Both the position numbers and the translations under genes were made by a program. From Nitrosomonas aestuarii (GTDB lineage: Bacteria > Pseudomonadota > Gammaproteobacteria > Burkholderiales > Nitrosomonadaceae), in assembly GCF_003046585.1 (NCBI RefSeq), contig NZ_QAAE01000025.1:1-41672 (forward strand): a DNA stretch of 41,672 nucleotides, written 5' to 3'. Each line of letters opens with the position of its first letter. Position 1 is the stretch's first letter. The notes below the pieces were generated by a model that saw only the letters and a program-made list of their open reading frames with translations, was not told the origin of the DNA and did no database searches. Positions 25,427 through 36,105 of this stretch are shown here, piece by piece.

Positions 25427-26647
25427 TCATCTTAAGCGCAAATAATCGGCATCCGTAATGCTTGACCAGTCTTTAGCTTTTTCGAGAAATTCCCGCTGAC
25501 TTGCGATGACTTCCATAGCGAGTTGCGATTGCTCTGCCACTTCATCCAGCAATTCGTCATTTGCTTTTTTGAACAACGTCAGAACATCTTCCGGCAGAGT
25601 GCGAATTTTGATATTGTTTTGCTTCTTCATTTCTTCCCAGGCAATCGCATTGCGGTAGAAAGATTCCGATAACATATCGAAAGACACTTCTTTGGCCGCT
25701 ATCGCAATAATCTTTTTCAGATCCTCCGGCAGCGCATCAAATTGTTGTTTATTGATAAAAACATGCAGTTCCGCGCCCGGTTCATGCCAACCTGTATAGT
25801 AATAGGGGGCTATTTTATGAAAACCCATTTTGACATCATTTGCGGGCCCCACCCATTCAACTGCATCAATCGTACCACGCTCAAGTGCGGTGTAAAGTTC
25901 CCCTGGCGGAATACTGATCGGGTTCATTCCAGCTCTACCAACCACTTCACCTGCATGTCCGGGCATGCGGATTTTGAGTCCTTTCAGATCCTGAACGGAT
26001 TTAATTTCTTTTTTGAACCATCCACCCATTTGAATATGCGTGTTACCTGCGGGAAACGCGACAACATTATGACGCACATAGACTTTATTCAACAATTCGA
26101 GTCCGCCACCGTAATAATACCAGGCGTTCATTTCAGTCGGGTTCATGCCAAATGGCGTGGTGGTAAAAAATGTTGTGGCGGGATCTTTACCCTTGTAGTA
26201 GTAAGATGCGCTATGCCCCATTTCGTATGCACCAGAACGTACCATATCCAAAATAGACAGTGGGGCTTTATGCCGACCCGGCGCATCTACTGTGATACTA
26301 AAACGTCCACCGGACATCACTTCCACATTCCTGGCAAAGCGCGCCGCCGCATTGTGCAGCATAGGCGTTCCTTCAGGCCAGGACATAGCCAGCCGCCATT
26401 TATAAGTCTGCTTCTGTGCCAGCACCGTTTGCGTGGACAACCCATAAAGCAGTAGAGCTAACAATACAAACAGTCGCGCGATTATTTCACTTTGAAAAGC
26501 TAATGAGGTAACGTTTATATGCTTTACGGCCTTAATGAGAAGTTTCCCAAGTCTGGGCAGCCAGTCAACAAGCCATTGAAATATATTAGAAAAAGTAGAC
26601 ACAAGGCAACAACAGGTAAAATCGTAATGTTTATGCATGATAAACAA
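25427..26647 (-). CDS. TRAP transporter solute-binding protein (DctP family)
   Basis: The 406-aa product contains a full TRAP-type periplasmic binding domain from about residue 80, including YKWRLAMSWPEGTP, DLKGLKIRMPGHAGEVV and PPGELYTALERGTIDAVEW, the family signature near the substrate-binding Arg. The hydrophobic export segment ARLFVLLALLLYGLSTQTVLA is at about 57-77, so about 56 residues precede it. No in-frame ATG, GTG or TTG stands close to that segment, so the long leader is either real or the start is unusual. The membrane partners DctQ and DctM are not in the window. Substrate is probably a carboxylate, but cannot be deduced. Confidence 0.85.
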   Translation of the reverse strand: MFIMHKHYDFTCCCLVSTFSNIFQWLVDWLPRLGKLLIKAVKHINVTSLAFQSEIIARLFVLLALLLYGLSTQTVLAQKQTYKWRLAMSWPEGTPMLHNAAARFARNVEVMSGGRFSITVDAPGRHKAPLSILDMVRSGAYEMGHSASYYYKGKDPATTFFTTTPFGMNPTEMNAWYYYGGGLELLNKVYVRHNVVAFPAGNTHIQMGGWFKKEIKSVQDLKGLKIRMPGHAGEVVGRAGMNPISIPPGELYTALERGTIDAVEWVGPANDVKMGFHKIAPYYYTGWHEPGAELHVFINKQQFDALPEDLKKIIAIAAKEVSFDMLSESFYRNAIAWEEMKKQNNIKIRTLPEDVLTLFKKANDELLDEVAEQSQLAMEVIASQREFLEKAKDWSSITDADYLRLR

Positions 26648-26701
26648 ACATGGAGTCTGTTGTTAACGAAACAGTGGCAGCGCGGATAGTTTACCGACGT
26701 T

Positions 26702-28972
26702 TCAAGCTTCTACTGCCTCTTCTTCAAAAAAGAGTTCAACTTTATCGTTACAATCAATATCCACAGTAACCTTGCCGCCACTAACCAGACGACCAAATAA
26801 TAGTTCATCCGCTAATGCGCTACGAATGGTATCCTGAATGAGGCGTTCCATCGGCCGCGCACCCATAAGCGGATCAAATCCGTTTTTGGCAAGAAATCGG
26901 CGTAAATTCTCAGTAAAAGTGGCTTCAACCTTCTTCTCTTGCAACTGCGCTTCAAGCTGCATCAGAAATTTATCTGTGACACGCATAATCACTTCTACAT
27001 TCAAAGTTGAGAATGAGATGATTGCATCCAGACGATTTCTGAATTCCGGTGTAAACAGTCGCTTGATATCCGCCATCTCATCACCAGCCTGCGCTGATTT
27101 TGTAAAACCAATTGTCGCTTTAGTAAGTGATTCGGCACCGGCATTGGTCGTCATGATAATGATCACATTGCGAAAGTCAGATTTGCGGCCATTGTTATCC
27201 GTCAAGGTACCGTAATCCAGAACTTGCAGCAAGATATTAAAAACATCCGGATGAGCTTTTTCGATTTCATCCAGCAACAGAACGGAATATGGATGCTTGA
27301 CTACTGTCTCTGTCAGAAGACCACCCTGATCGAACCCGACATAGCCCGGAGGAGCGCCGATCAAACGAGATACTGCATGCCGCTCCATGTATTCAGACAT
27401 ATCAAATCGATGCAACTGAATACCCAGCGCATAAGCAAGCTGTCGCGCAACTTCAGTTTTTCCAACGCCCGTAGGGCCCGAGAAAAGAAATGAACCAACA
27501 GGTTTTCGCGGATTACCCAACCCGCTCCTAGACATTTTAATCGCTGCACACAATGAGCTGATTGCCTTATCTTGTCCAAATACCACTGATTTCATATCGC
27601 GCTCCAGTGTTTTCAACCGATTGCGGTCATTACTGGATATACTCTGAGGCGGTATACGTGCAATCTTAGCAACTATGTTTTCAATTTCGGTTTTACCAAT
27701 AATTTTTCGTTTCTTTGATTTAGGTAAAATTCGCTGTGCCGCGCCCGCTTCATCTATTACATCAATTGCTTTATCCGGTAGATGCCTATCATTAATAAAG
27801 CGTTCAGATAATTCAGCAGCCGAACTTAACGCGCTCGCAGTATATTTGACATTATGATGCGATTCATAACGTGACTTTAAGCCCCGCAAGATTGCAACTG
27901 TTTCACTCACACTGGGTTCATTTACATCAATCTGTTGAAAACGCCTTGACAATGCATGGTCTTTCTCGAAAATACCACGATACTCTGTATAAGTTGTTGC
28001 ACCAATGCATCGCAACTGCCCGGAGCTCAACACCGGTTTAAGAAGATTGGATGCATCCAGTACACCACCTGAAGCAGCACCCGCTCCAATCAGGGTATGA
28101 ATCTCATCGACAAAAAGAATCGTTTCATGATTCTCCGTTAGCTGCTTGAGCACCGTCTTTAATCGCTGCTCAAAATCACCACGATATTTTGTCCCGGCTA
28201 ACAGTGCACCCATATCCAAAGCATAAACTTGGTGGTTTAAGAGCAGTTCGGGCACAATGCCGTCTACAATCCGTTTAGCGAGCCCTTCTGCAATGGCCGT
28301 TTTACCCACACCTGCCTCACCTACCAGTAATGGATTATTTTTACGTCTACGACACAAGGTTTGAATAACACGCTCAATTTCCTGCTCACGCCCAACCAAA
28401 GGGTCAATTTTGTTGGTCAGCGCGAGCACGTTCAAGTTTACTGTATAGTTTTCCAGCATGTTATTCCCGGTCAATGCTTGCTCCTGCTGCGTCTGCTCCT
28501 GCTCGCTATCGCTGATAGCTTTGTTTTCATTTTCCTGAGGCACTTTTCGAATATTATGAGAAATGTAATTCACAACATCCAGTCGCGACACCCCCTTCTG
28601 CTGCAAGTAATAGACTGCATGAGAATCTTTCTCCCCAAAGATTGCAACAAGTACATTTGCGCCAGTAACTTCTTTCTTACCCGACGATTGAACATGCAAA
28701 ATAGCCCGTTGAATGACACGCTGAAACCCCAAAGTTGGTTGTGTATCAACTTCTGTGTCACTGCTGATTATGGGTGTATGCCGGGAAATATGATCTAAAA
28801 GAACTGCACGCAAATCTTCCAGGTCAACCAGGCATGCATTTAAAACTTCCACTGCACTGGCGTTATCCAACATAGCCAGCAATAAGTGCTCTACCGTAAT
28901 AAACTCATGGCGCTTTTGCCGTGACTCGACAAACGCCATATGTAAACTCACTTCCAAATCCGGAGCAATCAT
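26702..28972 (-). CDS. clpA: ClpA, ATPase subunit of ClpAP protease
   Basis: This 756-aa Hsp100 protein unfolds substrates into ClpP. The N-domain (about 1-150) binds ClpS. The first AAA+ module has [13 protein letters not shown] and [14 protein letters not shown], the second [13 protein letters not shown] and [14 protein letters not shown]. The ClpP-docking loop reads IGF in TIGFTK, consistent with the ClpA type. The long middle domain of ClpB is absent, which rules out a ClpB disaggregase. It begins one base after clpS ends, the usual clpS-clpA pairing. Confidence 0.97.
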   Translation of the reverse strand: MIAPDLEVSLHMAFVESRQKRHEFITVEHLLLAMLDNASAVEVLNACLVDLEDLRAVLLDHISRHTPIISSDTEVDTQPTLGFQRVIQRAILHVQSSGKKEVTGANVLVAIFGEKDSHAVYYLQQKGVSRLDVVNYISHNIRKVPQENENKAISDSEQEQTQQEQALTGNNMLENYTVNLNVLALTNKIDPLVGREQEIERVIQTLCRRRKNNPLLVGEAGVGKTAIAEGLAKRIVDGIVPELLLNHQVYALDMGALLAGTKYRGDFEQRLKTVLKQLTENHETILFVDEIHTLIGAGAASGGVLDASNLLKPVLSSGQLRCIGATTYTEYRGIFEKDHALSRRFQQIDVNEPSVSETVAILRGLKSRYESHHNVKYTASALSSAAELSERFINDRHLPDKAIDVIDEAGAAQRILPKSKKRKIIGKTEIENIVAKIARIPPQSISSNDRNRLKTLERDMKSVVFGQDKAISSLCAAIKMSRSGLGNPRKPVGSFLFSGPTGVGKTEVARQLAYALGIQLHRFDMSEYMERHAVSRLIGAPPGYVGFDQGGLLTETVVKHPYSVLLLDEIEKAHPDVFNILLQVLDYGTLTDNNGRKSDFRNVIIIMTTNAGAESLTKATIGFTKSAQAGDEMADIKRLFTPEFRNRLDAIISFSTLNVEVIMRVTDKFLMQLEAQLQEKKVEATFTENLRRFLAKNGFDPLMGARPMERLIQDTIRSALADELLFGRLVSGGKVTVDIDCNDKVELFFEEEAVEA

Positions 28973-28973
28973 C

Positions 28974-29282
28974 TCAATTCTCCTCCATCACACATCTTAA
29001 CGGATGTTGATTATTCCGCGCGAATTCAACAACCTGATTTACCTTGGTACTGGCGATATCACTTGGGTACACCCCGCAAACAGCAGCACCTTCCGTATGA
29101 ACTTTTAACATTATTTGAACCGCTTGCTCCTGATCCATCGAAAAAAACATTTTTAACACCTCGACCACGAAATCCATGGGTGTGAAATCATCATTTAGTA
29201 ATAATATCTTATACATTGGAGGAACTTTCAGTTCACTCTTATCTTTTGTAAGTATAACGGTTTCTAAATCTTTTTCCGTCAT
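28974..29282 (-). CDS. clpS: ClpS, N-end rule adaptor for ClpAP
   Basis: This 102-aa protein recognises N-terminal Leu, Phe, Tyr and Trp residues and delivers substrates to ClpAP. The pocket residues are present in [12 protein letters not shown] and in VHTEG. The unstructured N-terminal arm (about 1-20) needed to engage the ClpA pore precedes the core. It directly precedes clpA. Confidence 0.96.
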   Translation of the reverse strand: MTEKDLETVILTKDKSELKVPPMYKILLLNDDFTPMDFVVEVLKMFFSMDQEQAVQIMLKVHTEGAAVCGVYPSDIASTKVNQVVEFARNNQHPLRCVMEEN

Positions 29283-29590
29283 GTCAAACTTCCTTACAAT
29301 TTTAATCAGTAAAAGTTAATCAGCCAATATCGCTGAGTATAGTCCTTCACTGACATAGTTGACGATTACGACAATTTTTTCAAGTGCCTTAACGCAAGAA
29401 ACGGCAATAAATCTGCGTAATTTTATAAAAATACTGTAACCGCTTGACTTTAACCCCAGATTTGCGTAAAACTTTAGGTGGCGTTTGGCTTCAAGTTCTC
29501 TGCGGTACCCTAATTTAGCCGTTTGTGGTCTTGAAATTCAAATAGTATTAGGGTTTCCGGCCCAGTTTCTTAAAATTATAGGAAGTAGAA
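29283..29590. promoter_or_regulatory. Divergent clpS/csp control region with long structured csp leader
   Basis: On the plus strand TTGACT (29444-29449) and TAAAAC (29467-29472) are 17 bases apart, giving a csp leader of about 110 bases. ACCCTAAT (29507-29514) pairs with ATTAGGGT (29547-29554). Long foldable leaders are typical of cold-shock mRNAs, where they act as temperature-sensing structures. A clpS promoter on the opposite strand is presumably close to 29300-29340 but is not clear. Confidence 0.55.
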
Positions 29591-29794
29591 ATGGCAACAG
29601 GTACAGTAAAATGGTTTAATGATTCAAAAGGTTTTGGTTTTATAACGCCCGATGATGGTAGTGAAGATTTGTTTGCGCACTTTTCAGCAATTAACATGTC
29701 CGGGTTTAAAACGCTCAAAGAGGGTCAAAAAGTAAGTTTTGACGTAACTCAAGGACCTAAAGGAAAACAAGCCGCAAATATTCAATCTGCATAA
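29591..29794 (+). CDS. Cold-shock-domain protein (CspA family)
   Basis: This 67-aa single OB-fold protein binds single-stranded RNA and DNA. The RNP1 motif KGFGFIT and the RNP2-like LFAHFSAI are intact, with the usual start [16 protein letters not shown] lies just upstream. It is monocistronic, with its own promoter and a strong downstream terminator. I use the family name because several paralogues usually exist. Confidence 0.96.
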   Translation: MATGTVKWFNDSKGFGFITPDDGSEDLFAHFSAINMSGFKTLKEGQKVSFDVTQGPKGKQAANIQSA

Positions 29795-29892
29795 CTATAA
29801 CTATAACTGTTCGTTTTTATAAGAGTACTGGCGCAGAATAAACACACTTAGTCAGACCACAAGATTAAAACGTTAAATCAATAAAAACATTA

Positions 29893-29935
29893 ACTTCCCC
29901 CTTGACTGACACTTCCAGCATGGGGGAAGTTTTAT
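29893..29935. terminator. Bidirectional intrinsic terminator between csp and icd
   Basis: ACTTCCCCC (29893-29901) pairs with GGGGGAAGT (29922-29930), followed by TTTATA on the plus strand. On the minus strand the hairpin is followed by TAATGTTTTTAT. It can end the csp message and the convergent icd message. Confidence 0.8.
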
Positions 29936-29976
29936 ATACTGAGTCGTTTATTCAATCGTATTTATCTACCTCGAAT

Positions 29977-31227
29977 TTAATTTAAACGCGCTATGAGCGC
30001 TTCACCAAATTTCGAGCAGGACACTTTTTGTGCACCAGGCATTTGTCGCGCAAAATCGTAAGTAACAATTTTATCTTGTATCGTACTTTCCATCGCGCGG
30101 ATTATCATATCAGCTGCTTCAGCCCAACCCAAATGACGCAACATCATTTCTGCAGATAAAATAATTGAACCTGGATTTACTTGATCCTTGCCTGCATACT
30201 TAGGAGCGGTCCCGTGTGTTGCTTCAAAAATAGCCACGGAATCACTTAAATTAGCTCCAGGTGCTATGCCTATGCCGCCAACCTGGGCCGCCAAAGCATC
30301 TGAAATATAGTCACCATTTAAGTTCATCGTAGTAACCACATCATATTCTTCCGGGCGTAACAGAATTTGCTGTAAAAAAGCATCTGCTATCACATCTTTT
30401 ATTATAACACCACCCTTTGCCTCCGGCAGTTTCATCCATGGACCACCATCCAGTAGTTCTGCCCCGAATTCTTTCGCTGCCAGCGCATAGCCCCAGTTTT
30501 TAAAAGCACCTTCGGTGAATTTCATAATATTACCTTTATGCACCAAGGTCACCGATTTCTGCTTATTATCGATAGCATGTTGGATCGCCTTTCTAACAAG
30601 ACGTTCCGTGCCTTCTTTTGAGATTGGTTTAATACCGATGCCGGAAGTATCTGGAAAGCGAATATTGTTTACGCCCATTTCCTTTATAAGGAAATCAATT
30701 ACTTTCCTGGAATCTGCTGATTCTGCCTCCCATTCAACACCAGCATAAATATCCTCAGAATTTTCACGAAAAATAACCATATCCGTTTTCTCTGGGTCTT
30801 TTAATGGACTTGGTACGCCCTTGAAATATCTTACCGGCCTCAAACAAATATAGAGATCCAACCGCTGCCGCAATGCCACATTTATAGATCGAATACCGCC
30901 TCCAACAGGTGTTGTCAACGGCCCTTTGATAGAAACCACGAATTCTTTTGCAGCTTCTAATGTTTCATCCGGAAGCCAAATATCCTGTCCGTAAATACGG
31001 GTTGATTTTTCACCGGCATAAATCTCCATCCAGGCTATTTTGCGTTCATTATTGTATGCCTGAGCAACGGCTGCATTAACAACCTTTTGCATAACCGGTG
31101 TAATATCAATGCCAATACCATCACCTTCTATATACGGAATAATAGGGTTATTTGGCACTTTGAGTGACAAATCTTGATTAACCTGAATTTTTTCACCATC
31201 ACCAGGTATTGTTATATGCTGATACAT
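29977..31227 (-). CDS. icd: NADP-dependent isocitrate dehydrogenase
   Basis: This 416-aa enzyme of the TCA cycle oxidises isocitrate to 2-oxoglutarate. The substrate-phosphate region [13 protein letters not shown] includes the Ser that is phosphorylated in E. coli Icd, and [12 protein letters not shown] follows. The cofactor loop [13 protein letters not shown] and [17 protein letters not shown] are standard. Length and motifs match the E. coli-type NADP enzyme rather than the short archaeal or eukaryotic types. Confidence 0.97.
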   Translation of the reverse strand: MYQHITIPGDGEKIQVNQDLSLKVPNNPIIPYIEGDGIGIDITPVMQKVVNAAVAQAYNNERKIAWMEIYAGEKSTRIYGQDIWLPDETLEAAKEFVVSIKGPLTTPVGGGIRSINVALRQRLDLYICLRPVRYFKGVPSPLKDPEKTDMVIFRENSEDIYAGVEWEAESADSRKVIDFLIKEMGVNNIRFPDTSGIGIKPISKEGTERLVRKAIQHAIDNKQKSVTLVHKGNIMKFTEGAFKNWGYALAAKEFGAELLDGGPWMKLPEAKGGVIIKDVIADAFLQQILLRPEEYDVVTTMNLNGDYISDALAAQVGGIGIAPGANLSDSVAIFEATHGTAPKYAGKDQVNPGSIILSAEMMLRHLGWAEAADMIIRAMESTIQDKIVTYDFARQMPGAQKVSCSKFGEALIARLN

Positions 31228-31412
31228 TGTATCTCCAAAAATTACAATTCATTACATTCTAAAATTTTTCAAGCCATGTCGACCAATCAATTCCCACGTA
31301 TTAGCTAATAGTTGAAAAGGCATGAGGTTTGCAGTCTCAGCATCAAAAAAGAATTCCAACGTGCTTATTTACATTCTGAAACTGGAATTTTATCTCAGTA
31401 CATAAAATCAAA

Positions 31413-31916
31413 TTACTCAGCCCGGATTCGCAGCGTCATAGTATCATTGGCTTGAATAACATCAATCTTGCGCAAAAAATTTTGCCCGAGCAAAGCAACA
31501 TCGCCATGCAAGCCAACAGATACGTGCAACCCGTTAATCTCGATACCACCTGCTTCAATAATTTGATCGAATACCATTTCTCCCTGGACCACACCGCCAG
31601 CTGTTGCAAAACTTGCCGGCTTTCCTTTTGGCAAGTTTGCTATCCGTGCAAACTCTGTACCTACCGATACGACGCTTGCCCCCGTATCAACAAGGAATTT
31701 GATGGGATATCCATTAATAGAACCGTGTACATAATAGTGGCCATCCCATGATCTTGGAATAACCACCTCTCCTTGTTTAAGATCAATTTTAGCAACCGAA
31801 ACTCTCGGTTCTATTCTATTATCAAAATAGATGTAAGCAGTAACAAAAATTGTTATCCAGATTATCAGTACACTGAGGAACCCTTGAACCATAAAACCAC
31901 ACTTACCTACTTTCAA
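31413..31916 (-). CDS. Membrane-anchored retropepsin-like aspartic protease
   Basis: This 167-aa protein has one N-terminal membrane helix (about 10-31) and a periplasmic clan AA aspartic protease domain. The catalytic motif VDTGASVVSV is intact and the closing LLGQNFLRKIDV segment is typical of the bacterial TIGR02281-type proteases. Such enzymes work as homodimers with one Asp each. The target is unknown. It stands divergent from the RpfE-like gene. Confidence 0.88.
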   Translation of the reverse strand: MKVGKCGFMVQGFLSVLIIWITIFVTAYIYFDNRIEPRVSVAKIDLKQGEVVIPRSWDGHYYVHGSINGYPIKFLVDTGASVVSVGTEFARIANLPKGKPASFATAGGVVQGEMVFDQIIEAGGIEINGLHVSVGLHGDVALLGQNFLRKIDVIQANDTMTLRIRAE

Positions 31917-32055
31917 ATGATATAAAAATGTATCTCAATTAAGCTAAAGCAATCAATCTAACACTGAAGAAACCAATTCCATCGCTTAGATTTTATATTA
32001 TCTATTATAAAACATTATAGTATTTGTATTTCCAATTCAATTTACCAAACACCCC

Positions 32056-33102
32056 ATGAATCTACATCTTTTTATTCCATCTCTGTTTTGGTCTGACCGG
32101 GCATGCCCAGAAATTTATCACGACCTCCCAATGCGTTCATTAGAAGTACTTTTATCAAAATCTAAAGTATCCATCAGCCCGGCATCTGACCTGAACACTT
32201 GGCTTTGCCAAATATTCAATATAGAAAAACAACTCGACTGGCCGGTAGCGCCCATTATGCTGCACGCTGACTGTCCCGAGCAAACTGCCGCAACAAATAA
32301 AGATTACTGGTTACGCGCAGATCCTGTTCACCTGCGCATAGAACAGAATCATATTATGCTGGCCGATCACCATATTTTCGACCTTTCAAAAGAAGAAGCA
32401 ATACAGTTTGCCAACGAGATTAATCGATACTTAAGTGATGACGAACTGTCTCTCATACCGTTTCATCCGTATCGATGGTATATACGCTTGGCAAATATCC
32501 CTGAGATATACACGCAAACATTAAGTTCGGCGACCTGCAAAAACATTAACTATCTTTTACCGACTGGAAAAGACAGCATGAAGTGGCATAGAATTTTTAA
32601 TGAAATACAAATGCTGCTATTTGAGCACCCACTTAATCAAGCTCGCGCAGCACGTGATCAAGTTGCAGTTAATAGTATTTGGTTTTGGGGGGGTGGTCGC
32701 ATACCACAAGACGTTCATTCTTCTTACTCACAAGTATGGAGCGACGAGAATCTATCACAAGCCTTAGCCGAGATCAGCAATACTACTCACAACAAATTAC
32801 CAGAAAATATCGACCACTGGATACAAACAAACACCTCGGAAAATCAACTTGTTATATTGGATAATTTATTAAATGAAGACAAATATAACAATGCATACAA
32901 ATGGCGTGAAAATTTAAAAGAATTGGAGAGAATCTGGTTTATGCCGTTATATACAGCACTCAAAAATAACCAAATTAATAAACTCAGAATTTCAACCACC
33001 AATGAAAATGTCACCTATGATTTCGTAATAACACGAAACAACCTCTGGAAATTCTGGGCAACTATAAAACCATTATCCTATTATGCCGTTAATCAAAAAT
33101 GA
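32056..33102 (+). CDS. RpfE-like conserved protein (COG4255 type)
   Basis: This 348-aa protein matches a family of proteobacterial proteins often annotated as RpfE-type regulatory protein or phosphoglycerate-mutase-like. The recognisable parts are YWLRADPVHLRIEQNHIML (about 82-100), the central HPLNQARAA and the conserved NSIWFWGGGRIP. No membrane segment or signal peptide is seen. The biochemical activity of this family is not established to my knowledge. The gene is followed by the PAS-EAL gene on the same strand after 49 bases, so the two may be co-transcribed. Confidence 0.75.
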   Translation: MNLHLFIPSLFWSDRACPEIYHDLPMRSLEVLLSKSKVSISPASDLNTWLCQIFNIEKQLDWPVAPIMLHADCPEQTAATNKDYWLRADPVHLRIEQNHIMLADHHIFDLSKEEAIQFANEINRYLSDDELSLIPFHPYRWYIRLANIPEIYTQTLSSATCKNINYLLPTGKDSMKWHRIFNEIQMLLFEHPLNQARAARDQVAVNSIWFWGGGRIPQDVHSSYSQVWSDENLSQALAEISNTTHNKLPENIDHWIQTNTSENQLVILDNLLNEDKYNNAYKWRENLKELERIWFMPLYTALKNNQINKLRISTTNENVTYDFVITRNNLWKFWATIKPLSYYAVNQK

Positions 33103-33151
33103 TATTTACGTTGAGTCCTTACAGCATTAACTATATTCCACTATCTCATTT

Positions 33152-34648
33152 ATGCTAAACACAATAAAGCCTTATTTTTCTTTCAGCGTTGCTTTATTAG
33201 TGGCAACAATTTTGGTAATAGTTGATTTTTATTTCAATGACATTGCTATATTCTGGATTGCAGTACTTTGGATTCTTCTTTTTTCTACCATCCTGGTGAT
33301 GCTCGGACAACTCATTCATGCAGAAAAAGAGATTCAAAACTACGCTACTCAGTTAACATCCAATAAAGAAAGACTGACAAATGAAATCAAACATCGACTA
33401 TGGGCAGAAAAAACAACTGCCGAAACCAAAGCAAAATCCCAGATCATAGATGAAAACATCCCTGTTTTGCTGGCTTATTTTAATACCGAGCAACGTTGCC
33501 GCTATCATAATCGTATTTTTCGCCGATGGTTTGGTCTGAAACCGGATCAAATTGATGGTTCTCTCTTGCAAGAATTTGCAAACAAAGAGTTTTCTTCCAG
33601 TATTCAGAACCATATTGAAGACATTTTAGCTGGTAAAACAATTCATAAAGAACGCGTTATGAAATCTGCAAAAGGATTTCCTTACATCTTTACTGAGCAA
33701 TACGTTCCTCATCAGGATAACAAAGGCAAGATTATTGGCTTTTATACGCTGCATACACCTTGCGCACAAGATAACAAGCGCTTCACATCGAGAAATGATC
33801 AAAAAGCCAAGCCTGCGCTTGAAATCGCTAGTATGAGCACAACAAAAAAGTCTACTAATGATCATTCTCAAACAGGTATTACAGCTGATCGAATTGCTCA
33901 AGCTATAAAAGGAGGGGAATTTAATCTTTATTGTCAGAGAATTCTTGCTCTAGACCCAAATTCCTTACTACCGGATCATTATGAAATTTTGATCCGCATG
34001 GCCGAAGAAGAAAATAATCTGATGCCTCCTGGTTCATTTCTGCCACTCGTCGATCAGTTTGGCATGATGCCAGAGCTCGATCGATGGGTTGTGAGTCATA
34101 TTATCAAGTGTTTAACTACGTTCCTTAATGGAAGTAGATCAGTATTTTGCCTGAATGTTGCCAAAGACACTTTATGTGATAAAACTTTCATCAGCTTTGT
34201 TCAGGATAGATTACAAAAATCGAAAATACCTGCACACTTACTGTGCTTTGAAATCGAAGAACTCGATGCCGAGTCTCATCTGATTGAAACAGTCTTTTTC
34301 TCAACCAAAATTCGTGAACTCGGCTGCCTAGTAACATTATGCAGCTTTGGTCAAAACACGGCCTCAATGAATTTATTGAAAAAATTAAGAATTGACTATC
34401 TAAAAATTGACGGGGGCATCATTTGTAACATGCTCAACAATGATGAAGATCACATGCGCGTTGAAGGAATTAATCAAATCGCTCGCAAACTAAACATTAA
34501 AACGATTGCTGAACTTGTTGAAAATGATGAAACAGCAGTTAAATTACGTGAAATTGGAATTAATTTTGCACAGGGGTTCGGTATCGCCAGACCATGTCCG
34601 CTGGATAATCTGGATACGCTATCTAAAAAAGCCGACAATCCTGAATGA
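33152..34648 (+). CDS. Membrane PAS-EAL protein with degenerate EAL domain
   Basis: The 498-aa protein has two membrane helices (about 11-28 and 31-52), a short coiled coil (55-95), a PAS domain (about 97-205) and a C-terminal EAL domain (about 245-490). There is no GGDEF domain. In the EAL domain the first Glu (YEILIRM), Asn (CLNVA), the FEIEEL Glu, Lys (YLKIDG), the AELVE Glu and QGFG Gln are present. The DDFG pair that binds the second metal is replaced by Cys-Ser (LCSFGQN). This predicts loss of c-di-GMP hydrolysis and a role as a c-di-GMP receptor or protein-interaction module. It probably responds to a signal through PAS or the membrane part. Confidence 0.85.
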   Translation: MLNTIKPYFSFSVALLVATILVIVDFYFNDIAIFWIAVLWILLFSTILVMLGQLIHAEKEIQNYATQLTSNKERLTNEIKHRLWAEKTTAETKAKSQIIDENIPVLLAYFNTEQRCRYHNRIFRRWFGLKPDQIDGSLLQEFANKEFSSSIQNHIEDILAGKTIHKERVMKSAKGFPYIFTEQYVPHQDNKGKIIGFYTLHTPCAQDNKRFTSRNDQKAKPALEIASMSTTKKSTNDHSQTGITADRIAQAIKGGEFNLYCQRILALDPNSLLPDHYEILIRMAEEENNLMPPGSFLPLVDQFGMMPELDRWVVSHIIKCLTTFLNGSRSVFCLNVAKDTLCDKTFISFVQDRLQKSKIPAHLLCFEIEELDAESHLIETVFFSTKIRELGCLVTLCSFGQNTASMNLLKKLRIDYLKIDGGIICNMLNNDEDHMRVEGINQIARKLNIKTIAELVENDETAVKLREIGINFAQGFGIARPCPLDNLDTLSKKADNPE

Positions 34649-34666
34649 AAACATAATTAAGCGAAT

Positions 34667-34702
34667 AAAGCGACAATAACTCTACGAAATCATTGTCGCT
34701 TT
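34667..34702. terminator. Convergent terminator between the EAL gene and pntB
   Basis: AAAGCGACAAT (34667-34677) pairs with ATTGTCGCTTT (34692-34702), an 11-bp perfect stem with a 14-base loop. It lies in the gap between two convergent genes. T-tracts are short on both sides. Confidence 0.6.
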
Positions 34703-34725
34703 AACTACATGATATAGATAAATAA

Positions 34726-36105
34726 TCAGAGCGCTTTGACCATACTTTCCACAACTTTCTTAGCATCACCAAAAATCATCATCGTCTTGTCCATATAGAA
34801 CAGGTCGTTATCGAGTCCTGCATAGCCCACACCCATACTGCGCTTGACAACCATGACGGTGCGCGCTTTATGCGCCTCCAAAATTGGCATGCCATAAATA
34901 GGGCTGCCTTGTACATTAGCAGCCGGATTCACAACATCATTTGCACCCAGCACCAGGACCACGTCGGTATTGGAAAAATCACTGTTAATTTCGTCCATTT
35001 CCAAAACCTGTTCGTAGGGTATTTCTGCTTCCGCTAATAAAACATTCATATGTCCGGGCATACGTCCTGCTACCGGATGAATGGCAAACCGCACATTGAC
35101 ACCTTTTTCATGCAACATTTCAGCCAATTCCTTAACGGCATGTTGCGCCCTTGCAACAGCGAGCCCATAACCGGGAATAATAATGACGCTGTCTGCATTG
35201 CCCATCAGGAATGCTGCATCATCTGCGCTACCGCTTCGATATGTTTTTTGAGCACCATCATCCGCAACTACGGCACCGCCATCACTCCCAAATCCACCCA
35301 GAATAACAGACAAAAACGGCCGGTTCATCGCTTTACACATAATATACGAGAGAATCGCACCAGAGCTACCGACGAGTGAACCTGCAATAATAAGCATTGG
35401 ATTTCCTAAAGAAAAGCCAATACCTGCTGCAGCCCAACCCGAATAAGAGTTCAGCATTGAGATGACGACAGGCATATCAGCGCCACCGATAGGGATAATA
35501 ATCAAGAACCCAAGTAAAAAAGCGATTGCCGTCATCGCAATAAAAGCTGTCCAGTTGGTTGTTTCACTGAAGAAAAACCACAGGCCAAAGCCAATCATAA
35601 CAATTGCCAATAGCAAATTAAGCATATGTTGTCCGCTAAAGACAATAGGTGTACCGCTCATACGACCAGACAGCTTAAGAAACGCGATTACTGAGCCAGA
35701 CCAGGTCATCGCACCAATGAACGTCCCGAGAAACAATTCCAGTTTGCTACCGGCAGGCAAGACTGCCGGCAAACCAAACGAAACAGGATTATTAATCGCT
35801 GCAATTGCAATAAATACAGCAGCCAACCCAACCAGTGAATGCATAAATGCGACCAGTTCAGGCATAGCAGTCATCTGTACGCGTTTGGCTATGAGTGTAC
35901 CGATAACACCGCCAATTGCGATACAACCAATAATCAACATCCAGTTCTCGGTCAGTGTCATCGTAGTAGCGACGGCAATAATCATACCGACAATACCAAA
36001 CATATTTCCGCGGCGCGCAGATTCCGGGGAGCTTAAGCCTTTTAGCGCCAGTATAAAAAATACTGAGGCAACTAAATATGCGAGTGCTACCATATTTGCT
36101 GACAT
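34726..36105 (-). CDS. pntB: NAD(P) transhydrogenase beta subunit
   Basis: The 459-aa product has about nine membrane helices (to about residue 265) followed by the NADP-binding domain III (about 285-459), which includes VIIIPGYGLAVARAQHAV and VLVLGANDVVNPAA. With PntA it couples proton entry to reduction of NADP by NADH. It directly follows pntA2 with no gap. The enzyme would supply NADPH for biosynthesis in an autotroph. Confidence 0.96.
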   Translation of the reverse strand: MSANMVALAYLVASVFFILALKGLSSPESARRGNMFGIVGMIIAVATTMTLTENWMLIIGCIAIGGVIGTLIAKRVQMTAMPELVAFMHSLVGLAAVFIAIAAINNPVSFGLPAVLPAGSKLELFLGTFIGAMTWSGSVIAFLKLSGRMSGTPIVFSGQHMLNLLLAIVMIGFGLWFFFSETTNWTAFIAMTAIAFLLGFLIIIPIGGADMPVVISMLNSYSGWAAAGIGFSLGNPMLIIAGSLVGSSGAILSYIMCKAMNRPFLSVILGGFGSDGGAVVADDGAQKTYRSGSADDAAFLMGNADSVIIIPGYGLAVARAQHAVKELAEMLHEKGVNVRFAIHPVAGRMPGHMNVLLAEAEIPYEQVLEMDEINSDFSNTDVVLVLGANDVVNPAANVQGSPIYGMPILEAHKARTVMVVKRSMGVGYAGLDNDLFYMDKTMMIFGDAKKVVESMVKAL

